Source: Clostridia bacterium
GTDB lineage: Bacteria > Bacillota > Clostridia > Christensenellales > Borkfalkiaceae
Reading direction: 5' to 3'
NCBI GenBank assembly: GCA_028720205.1
Contig: JAQYLE010000014.1
Span: forward strand, 1-64,000
Length of the DNA stretch: 64,000 bases
Position numbers and translations under genes: made by a program. How positions within the stretch are numbered: position 1 is the first letter of the stretch; the number at the start of each line of letters is the position of its first letter. The notes beneath the pieces are model-generated. The model did no database searches, had not been told where the DNA came from, and saw only the letters and a program-made list of their open reading frames with translations. Below, piece after piece: positions 1 to 9,318 of this stretch.

Positions 1-1
1 A

Positions 2-916
2 TGTTCTTTTTTTGCTTATTCCATTCTATCAGAGTTTTGCTTACATGTCTATTTTTTTGTATGCATTTCTTCAATTTGCGAAATTTATTATACCTTATCT
101 AAAGAGGGTCGTGTGCTTTCCTGCGAACAGATCGGGGAAACAATATTTGCGGGTCGTGTGCAAGGAAAAAATGTTTATTCTGTTGCAATTGATTTTCTGC
201 ATATACGAAAATCCTCATGCGATTGCGCTCATGCAAAAAGCGGACGAATTGTTTGTAAGCATATGGTGGCGATGTATTTTACAGCGTTTCCGGAAGAATC
301 GAAGCGATTTATACAATTTAACGAAAGGCTGGGTAACGAGCAGGAAAAATATGAAGAAAGAATGGAGACTATTGTTGAAGAATACATCCGAAAAATGCCC
401 GCCGCGAAGGTTCGTGAAGAATTGTACAGGTTGCTCATGGATTCGCCACGCCCAGTATTTGAGAAATTTGTAAGCGAACATTCTATAGAAGACTCTTACG
501 AAAACGATGTTGGTTATATCGGGGAAAAGGAGTTTGCGGATTTGGTGAAAGAAGTGCAAAGTTGCATGGAATTTTCCAACGATGAAATGACTTTTTATTA
601 TAGCAAGAAAGAACAAAAAATTGTTTTTGTCAGTCCGCATTCAGACGAAAATTTAGATACGGATAGCGGAAATTATCTGAAAATTCCCGATAAAAAGGAC
701 TTTAACGAATATGCCGTTATGCGGGAATTCGCGTTAAAACAGCCGAAACAGGCGTGTGAGCTTTTACAAAAAGCACTGAAAGAAAAAGGTGCTTACAGGA
801 AATTTAAGGACGCCATATCCAAACTTAATATCGAGAAATTTTGGTATGCGTATCGTGATGAAAGCGTCAATTTATTCGCCAGACATTGGTGCGAAATGAA
901 TTTTGTATATTTTTGA
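2..916 (+). CDS. SWIM zinc-finger protein with UPF0158-like C-terminus, 5' end uncertain
   Basis: The frame is open from base 2, so the gene probably begins left of the window; the only in-frame start seen is GTG at 113, after GAGGG at 104-108. I prefer the longer frame because the residues before that GTG (YYTLSKEGRV) fit the usual entry into a SWIM domain. The zinc finger CDCAHAKSGRIVCKHM (CxC then CxH) lies about 35-50 residues after the GTG. The C-terminal third (KDFNEYAVMREFALK, then an aromatic-rich end with RHWCEMNFVYF) resembles UPF0158-type domains. SWIM domains are known for DNA or protein binding; the role of this protein is unknown. It is convergent with the region 1 operon and separated from it by about 135 bases in which I see nothing. 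Confidence 0.6.
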   Translation, partial: CSFFAYSILSEFCLHVYFFVCISSICEIYYTLSKEGRVLSCEQIGETIFAGRVQGKNVYSVAIDFLHIRKSSCDCAHAKSGRIVCKHMVAMYFTAFPEESKRFIQFNERLGNEQEKYEERMETIVEEYIRKMPAAKVREELYRLLMDSPRPVFEKFVSEHSIEDSYENDVGYIGEKEFADLVKEVQSCMEFSNDEMTFYYSKKEQKIVFVSPHSDENLDTDSGNYLKIPDKKDFNEYAVMREFALKQPKQACELLQKALKEKGAYRKFKDAISKLNIEKFWYAYRDESVNLFARHWCEMNFVYF

Positions 917-1050
917 AAGTTTCCAAAAGCACCGGTAGTTGTTTTTTGCGATACGAAAAAAGAGGCCCCATCTGCCATTTAAAATTTTAAAAAATCCGAA
1001 TATATTTTACCGGAACCACGCGTCGGTTGCGATAGACGATTTGTATACTT

Positions 1051-1376
1051 CTAGCAAACGGGAAAGAATACGTCTTCCGTCAAGCACTCTTTATCGAGCC
1101 AACTTCGGATTACCGAAGCTTTTTGACTACACCCAATCACGCCTACGGCAATATGTTTCTTTTTATTCAGACCATCGGCAATATGAAATCCCAAAGCGGA
1201 AAACCTCAACAGCTTTTTTTCGTTGCGACTTGCCAGCCGTCCGCACTATGCAATCTTTTATGTTTTTCTATCCGATCGGAAACGAAAAATCTTATGTTTT
1301 CTTTTTCTTCGACGTTCTCCGAATCAATTTCTTCTCCGACTTCAAACCGTGCGTTCGATACCGTACCGCTGTTCAT
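1051..1376 (-). pseudogene. Remnant of a sialate O-acetylesterase-like gene, frameshifted
   Basis: An ATG at 1376 overlaps the stop of the regulator gene (ATGA). It opens a 56-codon frame ending at 1206 that contains ENIRFFVSDR and HSADGWQVATKK. At a run of seven A (minus strand, 1214-1220) a shift of one base continues as KLLRFSALGFHIADGLNKKK and then HIAVGVIGCSQKASVIRSW before a stop at 1051-1053. This order (IR-F, W, FSA-GF, GVIG-S, W) matches the middle of SASA-domain sialate O-acetylesterases as I recall them. The N-terminal GQSN block and the C-terminal half are absent. I read it as the decayed stump of an esterase gene that once continued the operon. The alternative is a real small translationally coupled ORF (1206-1376). 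Confidence 0.5.
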
Positions 1377-2461
1377 AAGGTACTGTTGCGACAAATAAGA
1401 TAGGAAGATATTTTCTTCACGCTTTTCCCGTACGGCTCGCCGTTAATCTGTCGGAGTAAAATTTTCATTGCCTCTTCTGCTATCTCCTTAGTAGAATAAT
1501 GAACCGTCGTAAGCGAGTGCATCGAATCATTAACGACGCTCAGATCGTCAAATCCAACAATCCCGATCTCTTGTGGAACAACAAAATTCCATTTGCGGCA
1601 CGACCGAAGAACCGTCATGGCAAGCAAATCGTTATTACAAAAAACGGCAATCGGATGTTCTTTTTTCAAAATCGCTTTCGCAATCGTATTTTCCATAAAC
1701 GAATCGAACTCGTTATCGATATAAATAACGTCGTCCGAAGAAAAATCGATTGACTCAGCTTCGAGCCAAGCCCGATACCCCGCCAATCGTTCATCCTCGC
1801 CGTTATGCAAAATCTCCTGAGAAACATACAAAAAACTACGGTAGCCTTTTCGGTAAAGAAATTTCGCCACCTGTTCCCCCGCACTTCGGTTATCAACGAC
1901 GACGCAATCGTTTTCTAACCCAGATATTCTGTTAGATAAAAACACAGTTGGCAATGTATATTTTTCGTAAACTTCGAAAAGTTGTTTATTCCTTCCGGGA
2001 CAACTGAGCACACCGCTCCCGCCCAACCGTTCGAATAAATTCAAGGCTTCCGCTTCTTCTTCGTAACTGTACCCGCTACTGCAAATAACAGTATTGTAGC
2101 CGTTTTTTCGGCAAACCGTCTCCAGGCTTCGCGCCAATGCCGCAAAATACGGACTTTCCAAATTTGGTAAATGTATCCCGATCAACCGTCTGTGAACGAG
2201 TTTCTTATGATAAACCGTATTTGAACCGATCACTCCGTACGTCAGAAAAAATTTTTTTCCGATGAGTTCTATTAATTTTTTCCGGCGTAACTCGACGGTA
2301 ATTCTTTGCGCGCTTACCAAAGAAATTTCGTATTTCCGGCTTAATACGCGCGTAGATAAAAAAAGTTCGCCGGGTTTTCCGAATTTACCCCCTAAAATTT
2401 CATTCTCCAGATTTGCGCTTAAACGTTCGATTTTATTCCGTCCGTTTCCTCTCGAATTCAT
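1373..2461 (-). CDS. GntR-type HTH / LacI-type sensor transcriptional regulator
   Basis: This 362-residue protein has an N-terminal winged helix (about residues 10-70, with LSTRVLSRKYEISLVSAQRI) joined to a periplasmic-binding-protein-like effector domain (RLIGIHLPNLESPYF, then NDLLAMTVLRSCRKW and GIVGFDDLSVV). It ends in the usual YLICRNST strand. That architecture is known from AraR-like sugar regulators, so it probably controls the preceding operon in response to a sugar. ATG 2461 is chosen because AAAAGGT precedes it and it lies four bases after the stop of the esterase gene; a TTG at 2479 would extend it by six residues. The operator was not identified. Being last in the operon, the gene is likely co-transcribed with the genes it controls. 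Confidence 0.85.
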   Translation of the reverse strand: MNSRGNGRNKIERLSANLENEILGGKFGKPGELFLSTRVLSRKYEISLVSAQRITVELRRKKLIELIGKKFFLTYGVIGSNTVYHKKLVHRRLIGIHLPNLESPYFAALARSLETVCRKNGYNTVICSSGYSYEEEAEALNLFERLGGSGVLSCPGRNKQLFEVYEKYTLPTVFLSNRISGLENDCVVVDNRSAGEQVAKFLYRKGYRSFLYVSQEILHNGEDERLAGYRAWLEAESIDFSSDDVIYIDNEFDSFMENTIAKAILKKEHPIAVFCNNDLLAMTVLRSCRKWNFVVPQEIGIVGFDDLSVVNDSMHSLTTVHYSTKEIAEEAMKILLRQINGEPYGKSVKKISSYLICRNSTL

Positions 2462-2465
2462 CTTT

Positions 2466-3572
2466 TTACCTTTTAACAATTTCTTTTAACTTCTCTGTCA
2501 TACTGTCCGCCATAAGCATAAAACCACAGTCCGTAGGATGGATTCCGTCTACCGTATACTCGGTAAATTCCTCTCCGAACAATTCTCCGAAATCCAAGAA
2601 CCAAATTTTCTCGTCGCCCGCCCGACGTGCTTTTTCTATTACCTCTATCTCAAATGCTTTTGCCTCCTCCCGCCTCGCGCAAAAATACTCGTCCCAGTAA
2701 TCCGCACTCTGCTTTGTACCCGATACTATCAAAACAGGCGTTTGTTTATGCCGTTCCCTCAGAATCCGGATAAAAACGGGTAAAGAAGATTTTAACGTCC
2801 CTTTTTCGATGGCGTTAGGTTCGTAATCGAGAACGTACGCCGCAGGCGATTCTATCATAGCCAGACGATTCGCTATACACGATTCCCCGAAAGCATTTCC
2901 GGAAAAGCCAAAATTCAAACACTCCATACGCAGTCTACGTGAGACGATGTTAGTATACGCCATTCCCGGACGAGAGGCGCAACCGCCTTGCAAAATAGAG
3001 GATCCGTAAAAAACGAGTCGCCCGTTTTTCCGAAACTCCGTGTACGGTATTATTTCCGCATCAGATTCGATGCCGATTAAAAATTCCTTTACCTCGGCGT
3101 ACAGCGGAAAATAAATTAAAATCGTCCGCTTTTTTTTAGGTAAGTGATGAAAAAACGTATACACGTATTCAGAGCGATCCGTAGAAAATTTTGTGGCACC
3201 GAAAAAAACAAACCTCTCCGTTTTTTCATCCAGCAAATAGCAGTCCGCTCCGCACTGTCCTAAAGGGGACATATTAAACATATCGGGGCGGGTTCCCAAA
3301 GACACTTTGATGCTTAACGAAGGGCTGTCGGTAACGAATTGTATCTGTCCGCCGGCTGCACATTTCGCTCCCCAGCGGAGTGAAAGGCTGATTTGTTCTG
3401 CCTCTTTCATCCCCGCATCGTCGAACTTATAAAAATGTCCGTTGCTTACGCCGAATCCAAAACCGAGCAGACAGACCTTTTGATCGTCTTGCGCCGATAT
3501 CGCGCGATACCCCTCAAAATTTTCATCGTTCGACGAAGCCATATTTTTATCCGCTTTTCCCGCTTCGTTCAC
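2466..3572 (-). CDS. SGNH/GDSL-type esterase with N-terminal GxDLY-like domain
   Basis: The N-terminal half is a beta-rich domain with GADCYLLDE, matching the GxDLY-type domain that precedes some SGNH hydrolases. The C-terminal half has the SGNH blocks in order: VFYGSSILQG (nucleophile Ser), NFGFSGNAFGE, DYEPNA, and DGIHPTDCGF with the catalytic Asp/His. No signal peptide is visible, so it is probably cytosolic and removes acetyl or other acyl groups from imported sugars. The GTG start at 3572 follows GGGAG at a six-base gap. It lies between the GH1 gene and the regulator in the same operon. Substrate unknown; family assignment firm. Confidence 0.85.
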   Translation of the reverse strand: MNEAGKADKNMASSNDENFEGYRAISAQDDQKVCLLGFGFGVSNGHFYKFDDAGMKEAEQISLSLRWGAKCAAGGQIQFVTDSPSLSIKVSLGTRPDMFNMSPLGQCGADCYLLDEKTERFVFFGATKFSTDRSEYVYTFFHHLPKKKRTILIYFPLYAEVKEFLIGIESDAEIIPYTEFRKNGRLVFYGSSILQGGCASRPGMAYTNIVSRRLRMECLNFGFSGNAFGESCIANRLAMIESPAAYVLDYEPNAIEKGTLKSSLPVFIRILRERHKQTPVLIVSGTKQSADYWDEYFCARREEAKAFEIEVIEKARRAGDEKIWFLDFGELFGEEFTEYTVDGIHPTDCGFMLMADSMTEKLKEIVKR

Positions 3573-3614
3573 AGTTTTCTCCCTTTTGTCTATTAATATC
3601 GGAACAATACCGTT

Positions 3615-4973
3615 TTAGACGGGTTTTCCTCCATGATGCAGTATCGTGCCGTTCCCTGCAACCACGGCTGAATAATATTCCGCACTTTTTTTCGGCGTTC
3701 GCTCCATCGTTTTATAATCCACATATACCAAACCGAACCGTTTGGAATATCCTTCCGTCCATTCGAAATTATCCATAAAGGACCAATAAAAATAACCTCT
3801 TACGTCTATGCCGTCGTCTATCGCTCTCTCTAACTCTTTAAGATAACGTCTGATATAATCGATTCGCGAATAATCGAGAATTTCGCCGTCTTCATCTTTC
3901 CATTCGCTCAAAGCAACGCCGTTTTCCGTAATGACAATGGGAACGCGGTACCTATCGTAAAAATATTTACTTCCGTAATACAGACTTTCTGGCGTAAGGT
4001 TCCAATTCGTGGCGCTTCTACCGACTTCGGGATGCGGAAAAACCTTTTTAAGTCTTCCGTTGATATCCCGATCGGTCGGTCTGCCGTGATATATATTTAA
4101 ACCTATAAAATCTTGTTTTCTGCATATTTTTTCCATATCGCCTGCCCGAATCTCGATTTCTTCTCCGAACGCGCGATAAATTTCTTCGGGATATTTTCCG
4201 AAGACGACGGGATCTACAAACCATGCGTTATTGAACATTGTGCCGTTATAGCTGAAAGCAAGTTTTTCTGCATCCGCTTCGTCTTCTTTACAGGAAGGCA
4301 ACGGCAAAGCGCAAGCGTGCGTCATACCGAGCCTTGCTCCGGATACGTTGTTTCGGATCAAGTCGCAGGCATTCCCGTTTGCGAGCAGAAGATTATGCGC
4401 CGCCGTCAGGACGTCTTTTGTACACAACTTAAGATAAGGACTGTGATTCCCTTCCATCAATCCGCAGCCGATGATACATTCAGGTTCGTTAAAAGTAAAA
4501 TAGTTCTTTACTCTGTCCCCGTAGAAACGGGTTACTTTATCGGCATATTCCCCGAACCATTCCGCCATATCGCGATTGAGAAACCCTCCCTTTTTATAGA
4601 GTGCATAAGGAAGTTCCCAGTGATATAAAGTGAGGTAAGGCGTGATGCCGTTTTTTAACATTTCGTCAATCAGGCGATCGTAAAAATCCTTTCCTTTAAC
4701 ACTGATTTTCCCGATTCCTTCGGGGAACAGACGCGCCCAGTTTACCGAAAAACGGTAATGACGAATTCTGAGTTTCGCCAGCAGCGCCAGATCTTCCGCA
4801 TAGCGGTGATAATGGTCGCACGCCGTATCGCCCGTGTGTCCCTCGAAAATGTATTTTTTGCTTTTCGAACTCACGTCCCAGATACACTCTCCCTTATCTG
4901 CTTCGTAAGCGGCGCCTTCGATTTGATACGCCGAAGTCGCGACTCCCCAGATAAAATCCTTTCCGAAAGACAT
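3615..4973 (-). CDS. GH1 family beta-glycosidase
   Basis: The 452-residue protein has the normal length of a bacterial GH1 (beta-glucosidase, 6-phospho-beta-glucosidase and relatives). It begins with FIWGVATSAYQIEGA, carries the acid/base motif TFNEPE near residue 165 and the nucleophile motif VITENG near 350, and ends with the family-typical SKRFGLVYVDY and RTPKKSA. There is no signal peptide, so it acts in the cytosol on imported disaccharides or short oligosaccharides. ATG 4973 follows a strong GGAGGAG site. It sits directly after the GH94 phosphorylase gene, suggesting that both enzymes share the breakdown of the same imported glycan. The exact sugar cannot be read from sequence. Confidence 0.93.
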   Translation of the reverse strand: MSFGKDFIWGVATSAYQIEGAAYEADKGECIWDVSSKSKKYIFEGHTGDTACDHYHRYAEDLALLAKLRIRHYRFSVNWARLFPEGIGKISVKGKDFYDRLIDEMLKNGITPYLTLYHWELPYALYKKGGFLNRDMAEWFGEYADKVTRFYGDRVKNYFTFNEPECIIGCGLMEGNHSPYLKLCTKDVLTAAHNLLLANGNACDLIRNNVSGARLGMTHACALPLPSCKEDEADAEKLAFSYNGTMFNNAWFVDPVVFGKYPEEIYRAFGEEIEIRAGDMEKICRKQDFIGLNIYHGRPTDRDINGRLKKVFPHPEVGRSATNWNLTPESLYYGSKYFYDRYRVPIVITENGVALSEWKDEDGEILDYSRIDYIRRYLKELERAIDDGIDVRGYFYWSFMDNFEWTEGYSKRFGLVYVDYKTMERTPKKSAEYYSAVVAGNGTILHHGGKPV

Positions 4974-5009
4974 TTCTCCTCCTTTTGTTGCCTTTTCCGA
5001 ATCGCCGTT

Positions 5010-7538
5010 TCAGCAAATTATTTTTATCAGATTTTGCGCCTGCAATTCTTCTCTGTAAATCAAGGTCTTCTTTCTTCCCGTCACGGGGTCTGTGACGGGC
5101 GTTCCCGTTTCTTTTCCGTCAAGCAGAACGGAAACGATTTTCCCAGAATCCGCTTTTTCTCTGTTCTCCTCGGAATTTTCTATTTCAAGGCGTATTTTTT
5201 TACCGTCGTAGGAAAAATCGACTTCTATGTGTTTGAAACGTTTGGAAATACAGGGCGAAAGCAACAATCCCTCCGTAGAATATCCGATACCGACAATCCA
5301 ATTATACACCAAACGTTCGGACATTGCAACTGTTCCGGTTAAAAAAGGCATAGCCGCACGATGATAAAAATACGGAACACCCTGATAACAGTTAACGATT
5401 GCATAAGGCGCGCTCTTAGTGATCCGCACGGGATGACGCGTCTGATCGTAAGGAAACAAATATTCGAGAACGTCGTAAGCCTCTTCCGCTTTGCCCGACA
5501 CCGTAAGCGCTCTTCCCAAAAATCCGTGCGAACCGTGATTGTACATATTTCCGTTCGCCCAAAGACCGATAGGAATATCTCCGCTTGCCATTCGTCCATG
5601 CGAAGAAATCGGCGTTTCACCGAGTCCTTCCGAAAACAGCTTATAACCGAATTCGTATTTGAGCTTCTCGATGTTTTTCCAGATCGAATCTTCTCTCTGT
5701 TTATTCACCGTTCCGGAAATAATCGCATAATAATTGCTCGGTCCGTACACCCTTTCTTTCCCGTCCGGATCGCAGTCGCTGAACAGCCAATTTCCTTCGT
5801 CGTTAAAGACGCTGTTCATAAAACCGTGCTCGTTAAAGGCAAACCTGTTCAGCTGATTCTTGAATTCTTCCGCAATCGCATTATAGCGTACGGTCAGTTC
5901 TTCCGTATCGCACGAAATAACAACGGTTTCCTTTGCTTTTTTCAAAAGCAAAGGAATAAGTTTTAAGGACATAATCAACTGTTCCGTCGCCATTACGGAT
6001 TCACCGCGTCCTTTCAAACCGGCACGATTTACGCTGTCCAGCCAGTCCCCGCCGTATATTTTCACCAAACCGTGCTCTCCGATATTTTCGGGCGCAAGAT
6101 AATAGAAAAACGTCGATAGTATATGTTCCTCCAAAGGAGAACGGAATTCGTCGTCAAGCCAGGGAAGTTTTTCTTCGAAAACGGTATAATCGCACGTCTG
6201 CGTGACGTATTCGTACAAAAATTCCAAAACGAAAACGCCGCCGTCGCAAAAATTCCGCATATCGTGCGGTCCTTTCGGCGAAACGGTAGATACCTGTCTC
6301 GGATACCATCCGTCTTTACGTCTCTGACAGGAAATCAACGAAAGCAACGTCTGCCTGGACCATTCGGGATAAAGAGGGATAATCCCCATAAAATCGTTGG
6401 AAGCGTCTCGCGTACCGTGCATTCCCGTCGGCCAACCGCGATCCAAACACGCCGTCCAATACATTTGCAAGGGCAAAAAAGTATTTACGTAATAATCGAA
6501 CATCGGCTCGCCCGTCAAAACGGTGCGTTTGGAAAACAGATCGTCGTAGAATCTCTCCCATTTTTTCTCTTCCTCTAAAACAGTCTCCTCCCGATCATAC
6601 GCATATAATCGGCGATTCGCCGCAGAATCGTACGTTTCTCCGTCGAACATAATCAGCGTCTGCGTAAAAATACGGCTTTCATTCGGTAAAAGATCGAATT
6701 GGTAACGGCAAGCATAAACGGGCGGAAAACCGAAAACGGTATTTTCTCGATCAAAAACGCCGGGTTCGGTGCAGACGTTTTCTATGTCGATGGCAAGTTT
6801 CCCCCGTTTAACAGATTCCGGAAGGACGAAATCTCCGTTGCCGACGTAATTTTCCAAACTGATCTCGCACTGCGTTTCCGGCAGAAGATCCGCTGTGAAA
6901 GCAACGGCACGGCGCTCCGTCGGATCCGCCTTAGAACTGAAAAGTTTCGTAAAGAAAACTGCTTTATTTCCATCTTTCGATGCCATACTTTCCAAATACC
7001 ATTCGTATTTGTCCCAAGGCGTAAGGTACGCTTTGTTCACATACGGATAAAGTGCCGGATAGCCTTCTACGCGCACTTTTTTCTCCGTCTTATTCGTTAT
7101 TTTCGTCCGCATTACAACGGCAGTCCCGTGAAAAGGAAGAAGCACCGTCGTCTCTACTTCATGCGTTCCGAAATCGTATCGGTAAACGGCTTTTTCCGGG
7201 GAAAACTCGATCCTCGCTTCTGGCGTTACGGAAAAATAAGCGTTTAGCGGGTTATGAAAATTAGAAAAGGGAATTCCTCCGTTAAATTCCGTGCATTTGA
7301 AAAGCATATTCCATTTGGAATACCTATCGGAAAGTTCCCGGCGAAAGAGCACGATATCGTGTGGAGGACGGGCTTGACAATTCACCAATCCAAACTGATC
7401 TACGCGTAACAAAACGTCTCTGTTCTGATAAATATATTCCCACGGATAATTCAGTTCTTCAGGGTGTGTGATTACGTAAGTGCCGTGCTTTTGAAGATCG
7501 AAATAACCGTATTCGCTTTTTACGTTTTCATTATTCAT
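5010..7538 (-). CDS. GH94 family glycoside phosphorylase (cellobiose phosphorylase-like)
   Basis: GH94 enzymes split beta-glucosides with inorganic phosphate, releasing a sugar 1-phosphate. This 842-residue protein has the family length and order: an N-terminal beta-sandwich from YGYFDLQKHGTYVIT, then an alpha/alpha barrel with MHGTRDASNDFMGI (the Asp aligning with the catalytic acid of the usual RD-QD motif), YGGDWLDSVNRAGLKGRGES, and RVYGPSNYYAIISG. It has no signal peptide. ATG 7538 is preferred over GTG 7547 because GGGTG lies eight bases upstream. The start overlaps the end of the DUF4838 gene by eight bases. Acceptor and donor specificity (cellobiose, chitobiose, laminaribiose and others) cannot be assigned. 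Confidence 0.88.
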   Translation of the reverse strand: MNNENVKSEYGYFDLQKHGTYVITHPEELNYPWEYIYQNRDVLLRVDQFGLVNCQARPPHDIVLFRRELSDRYSKWNMLFKCTEFNGGIPFSNFHNPLNAYFSVTPEARIEFSPEKAVYRYDFGTHEVETTVLLPFHGTAVVMRTKITNKTEKKVRVEGYPALYPYVNKAYLTPWDKYEWYLESMASKDGNKAVFFTKLFSSKADPTERRAVAFTADLLPETQCEISLENYVGNGDFVLPESVKRGKLAIDIENVCTEPGVFDRENTVFGFPPVYACRYQFDLLPNESRIFTQTLIMFDGETYDSAANRRLYAYDREETVLEEEKKWERFYDDLFSKRTVLTGEPMFDYYVNTFLPLQMYWTACLDRGWPTGMHGTRDASNDFMGIIPLYPEWSRQTLLSLISCQRRKDGWYPRQVSTVSPKGPHDMRNFCDGGVFVLEFLYEYVTQTCDYTVFEEKLPWLDDEFRSPLEEHILSTFFYYLAPENIGEHGLVKIYGGDWLDSVNRAGLKGRGESVMATEQLIMSLKLIPLLLKKAKETVVISCDTEELTVRYNAIAEEFKNQLNRFAFNEHGFMNSVFNDEGNWLFSDCDPDGKERVYGPSNYYAIISGTVNKQREDSIWKNIEKLKYEFGYKLFSEGLGETPISSHGRMASGDIPIGLWANGNMYNHGSHGFLGRALTVSGKAEEAYDVLEYLFPYDQTRHPVRITKSAPYAIVNCYQGVPYFYHRAAMPFLTGTVAMSERLVYNWIVGIGYSTEGLLLSPCISKRFKHIEVDFSYDGKKIRLEIENSEENREKADSGKIVSVLLDGKETGTPVTDPVTGRKKTLIYREELQAQNLIKIIC

Positions 7539-9318
7539 TTGCTTCACCCAAATATTTCTTTTTCCATTCGGCGATCTTAACTTTCATTTCAGGCCCGCCT
7601 ACTTTCACGCCTCCCCCCGTTTTAAACCTCGTCACACCTGTTATTCGGGCAAGGCATTCGAATTCCGAGATCATCTTCGACAATTCTTTCGGCGTATATC
7701 GATCGTGGTAAAGCTCCAAGCGCATATAATGAACAAACAAACTTTCTCTTAAAACGCGTAAACGCAACTTTTCTGTCAAGTCGTCCGAATCGCATGTTAA
7801 AACGCTTCTCAACGCTTCGTTAAGATCGTTTTCGCATTTGTCGAGAAACTCTTCACCGAAAATTTCGCGCGTAAACGCTTTCGCGCCCGTATTCCACGGA
7901 CAATAAGCGTGAAAAGGATGTTCGGGAGTATCTTTCGTATTATAGTTATCTTTTATCCTTTCGTAATATGCCATCATATAAGGGGCTGCGACTTTATAAT
8001 AATGTTCGAAAAACTCGTTTTTCAATGCCGAAACGTCTGCTTTTACATTCCACATTAAGGCGGAATGTAAATAAATTTTCAGATAGTGAAAAGTATCGGG
8101 AGAATTAAAAATTCCCTGATTGAAAATGTAAACGACTCCGTATTTCTTAAACGTTTCGTACGTACTCACCACCGTATTGTAATTATTCAGAGGTACAAGA
8201 TAACCCGCATAATTCGAACTGTAACACCAGACTAATAATTTATCAGACGTTGCCGACCATCCCAGCAGATTGTTCCGTACTTTCAGATTGCAAGTCTTGT
8301 TCATAATATCATGCGTAAAACAGGTGAAAATGGGAGCAAACATAACGCCTACGTTATGACGCGCCTTTACTTTTTCGTCTCTCAGACGGAAAGAATCCGT
8401 ATCTACGTCGTACTCTGCAGGCGGTTCTTCCGTTTTGCAATAGGCGAACGTAACGAGAAGAATTTCCCTCTCGGGAAATTCTGACGCAGCAATCTTTTTC
8501 TCTATCTCTTCGGCGACTTTATTGACGAATACCATCATAGTACCCGAGCGCCCGCCGTACTTCTGATGAGAGGCACGGCAACGCTGGCAATCGCAAAACG
8601 TATCGTCGTCTTCCTGACCGAGCATAAAATACTCCGCCGCCGGTTTATCGCAAATAATCTGCCAAAGATTATCGACGAATTGTTTAAGCATTTCATCGTT
8701 CGTCAGACAAAGCTGAGTTTTATCCGCACTGTACCAATCCGGGTGTTCTTCTGCATATTTTTCGGGCGGAAGAATAAGAAAATGCGTATGCGCCCAAAGT
8801 CCCCAGTTTCCATGGTCGTGAAGCACTCGTTTACAATAGGCGAAAGATTTGTCGTTCATCGTGCCGAAGTAGCCCAGCATTCTCGTTTCGAAATCGGGCA
8901 CGTTCCGATAAAACCCGAGCGGTAATTCTAACCGATCGGTACGCGGACAAAACGTTTCGTCCGGAGCCAAAAATCTTACTCCTAAAAACTTCTCTAAAAA
9001 TTCAACCGTTGCGTTTACGGTTCCGTCCTCGTCGTCGCCGTACAAATATACGGCGCCCGTCCGCACGTCGATATTAAATGCGTCTCGTTTTTTCTCGCGT
9101 GTTTTGTCTTTCAGAAGCGCAGCAAGTTTCTCGGTCTCTCCGACGGAAATAAAATTCCCTGTACTGTCTTCTTGTATTTCCTCTAATTCCACCCCGCAGC
9201 ATTCGTAAAAACACTTTTTCAGCAATTCAATAGCATATGCCGTCTTTTCACCGCATTCCTTCGGATATATCAAACCGAACGAAGTCCGTCCTCCGTCAAT
9301 CAACACCACGTTTTTCAT
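7531..9318 (-). CDS. DUF4838 domain protein, cytosolic paralogue
   Basis: This 595-residue protein is a close paralogue of the lipoprotein encoded just upstream; both share NWGLWAHTHF, HPDWYS, QLCLTN, EYFMLGQED followed by two CxxC-like cysteine pairs, and VTFAYCKTE. DUF4838 proteins have an N-terminal domain like that of GH67 alpha-glucuronidases and are common in glycan-use loci, but their activity is not known to me. Unlike its neighbour this copy starts directly with MKNVVLIDGGRT and has no signal peptide. ATG 9318 overlaps the upstream stop as TAATG, indicating coupled translation, and alignment with the paralogue supports this start; ATG 9339 is possible. Confidence 0.82.
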   Translation of the reverse strand: MKNVVLIDGGRTSFGLIYPKECGEKTAYAIELLKKCFYECCGVELEEIQEDSTGNFISVGETEKLAALLKDKTREKKRDAFNIDVRTGAVYLYGDDEDGTVNATVEFLEKFLGVRFLAPDETFCPRTDRLELPLGFYRNVPDFETRMLGYFGTMNDKSFAYCKRVLHDHGNWGLWAHTHFLILPPEKYAEEHPDWYSADKTQLCLTNDEMLKQFVDNLWQIICDKPAAEYFMLGQEDDDTFCDCQRCRASHQKYGGRSGTMMVFVNKVAEEIEKKIAASEFPEREILLVTFAYCKTEEPPAEYDVDTDSFRLRDEKVKARHNVGVMFAPIFTCFTHDIMNKTCNLKVRNNLLGWSATSDKLLVWCYSSNYAGYLVPLNNYNTVVSTYETFKKYGVVYIFNQGIFNSPDTFHYLKIYLHSALMWNVKADVSALKNEFFEHYYKVAAPYMMAYYERIKDNYNTKDTPEHPFHAYCPWNTGAKAFTREIFGEEFLDKCENDLNEALRSVLTCDSDDLTEKLRLRVLRESLFVHYMRLELYHDRYTPKELSKMISEFECLARITGVTRFKTGGGVKVGGPEMKVKIAEWKKKYLGEANE

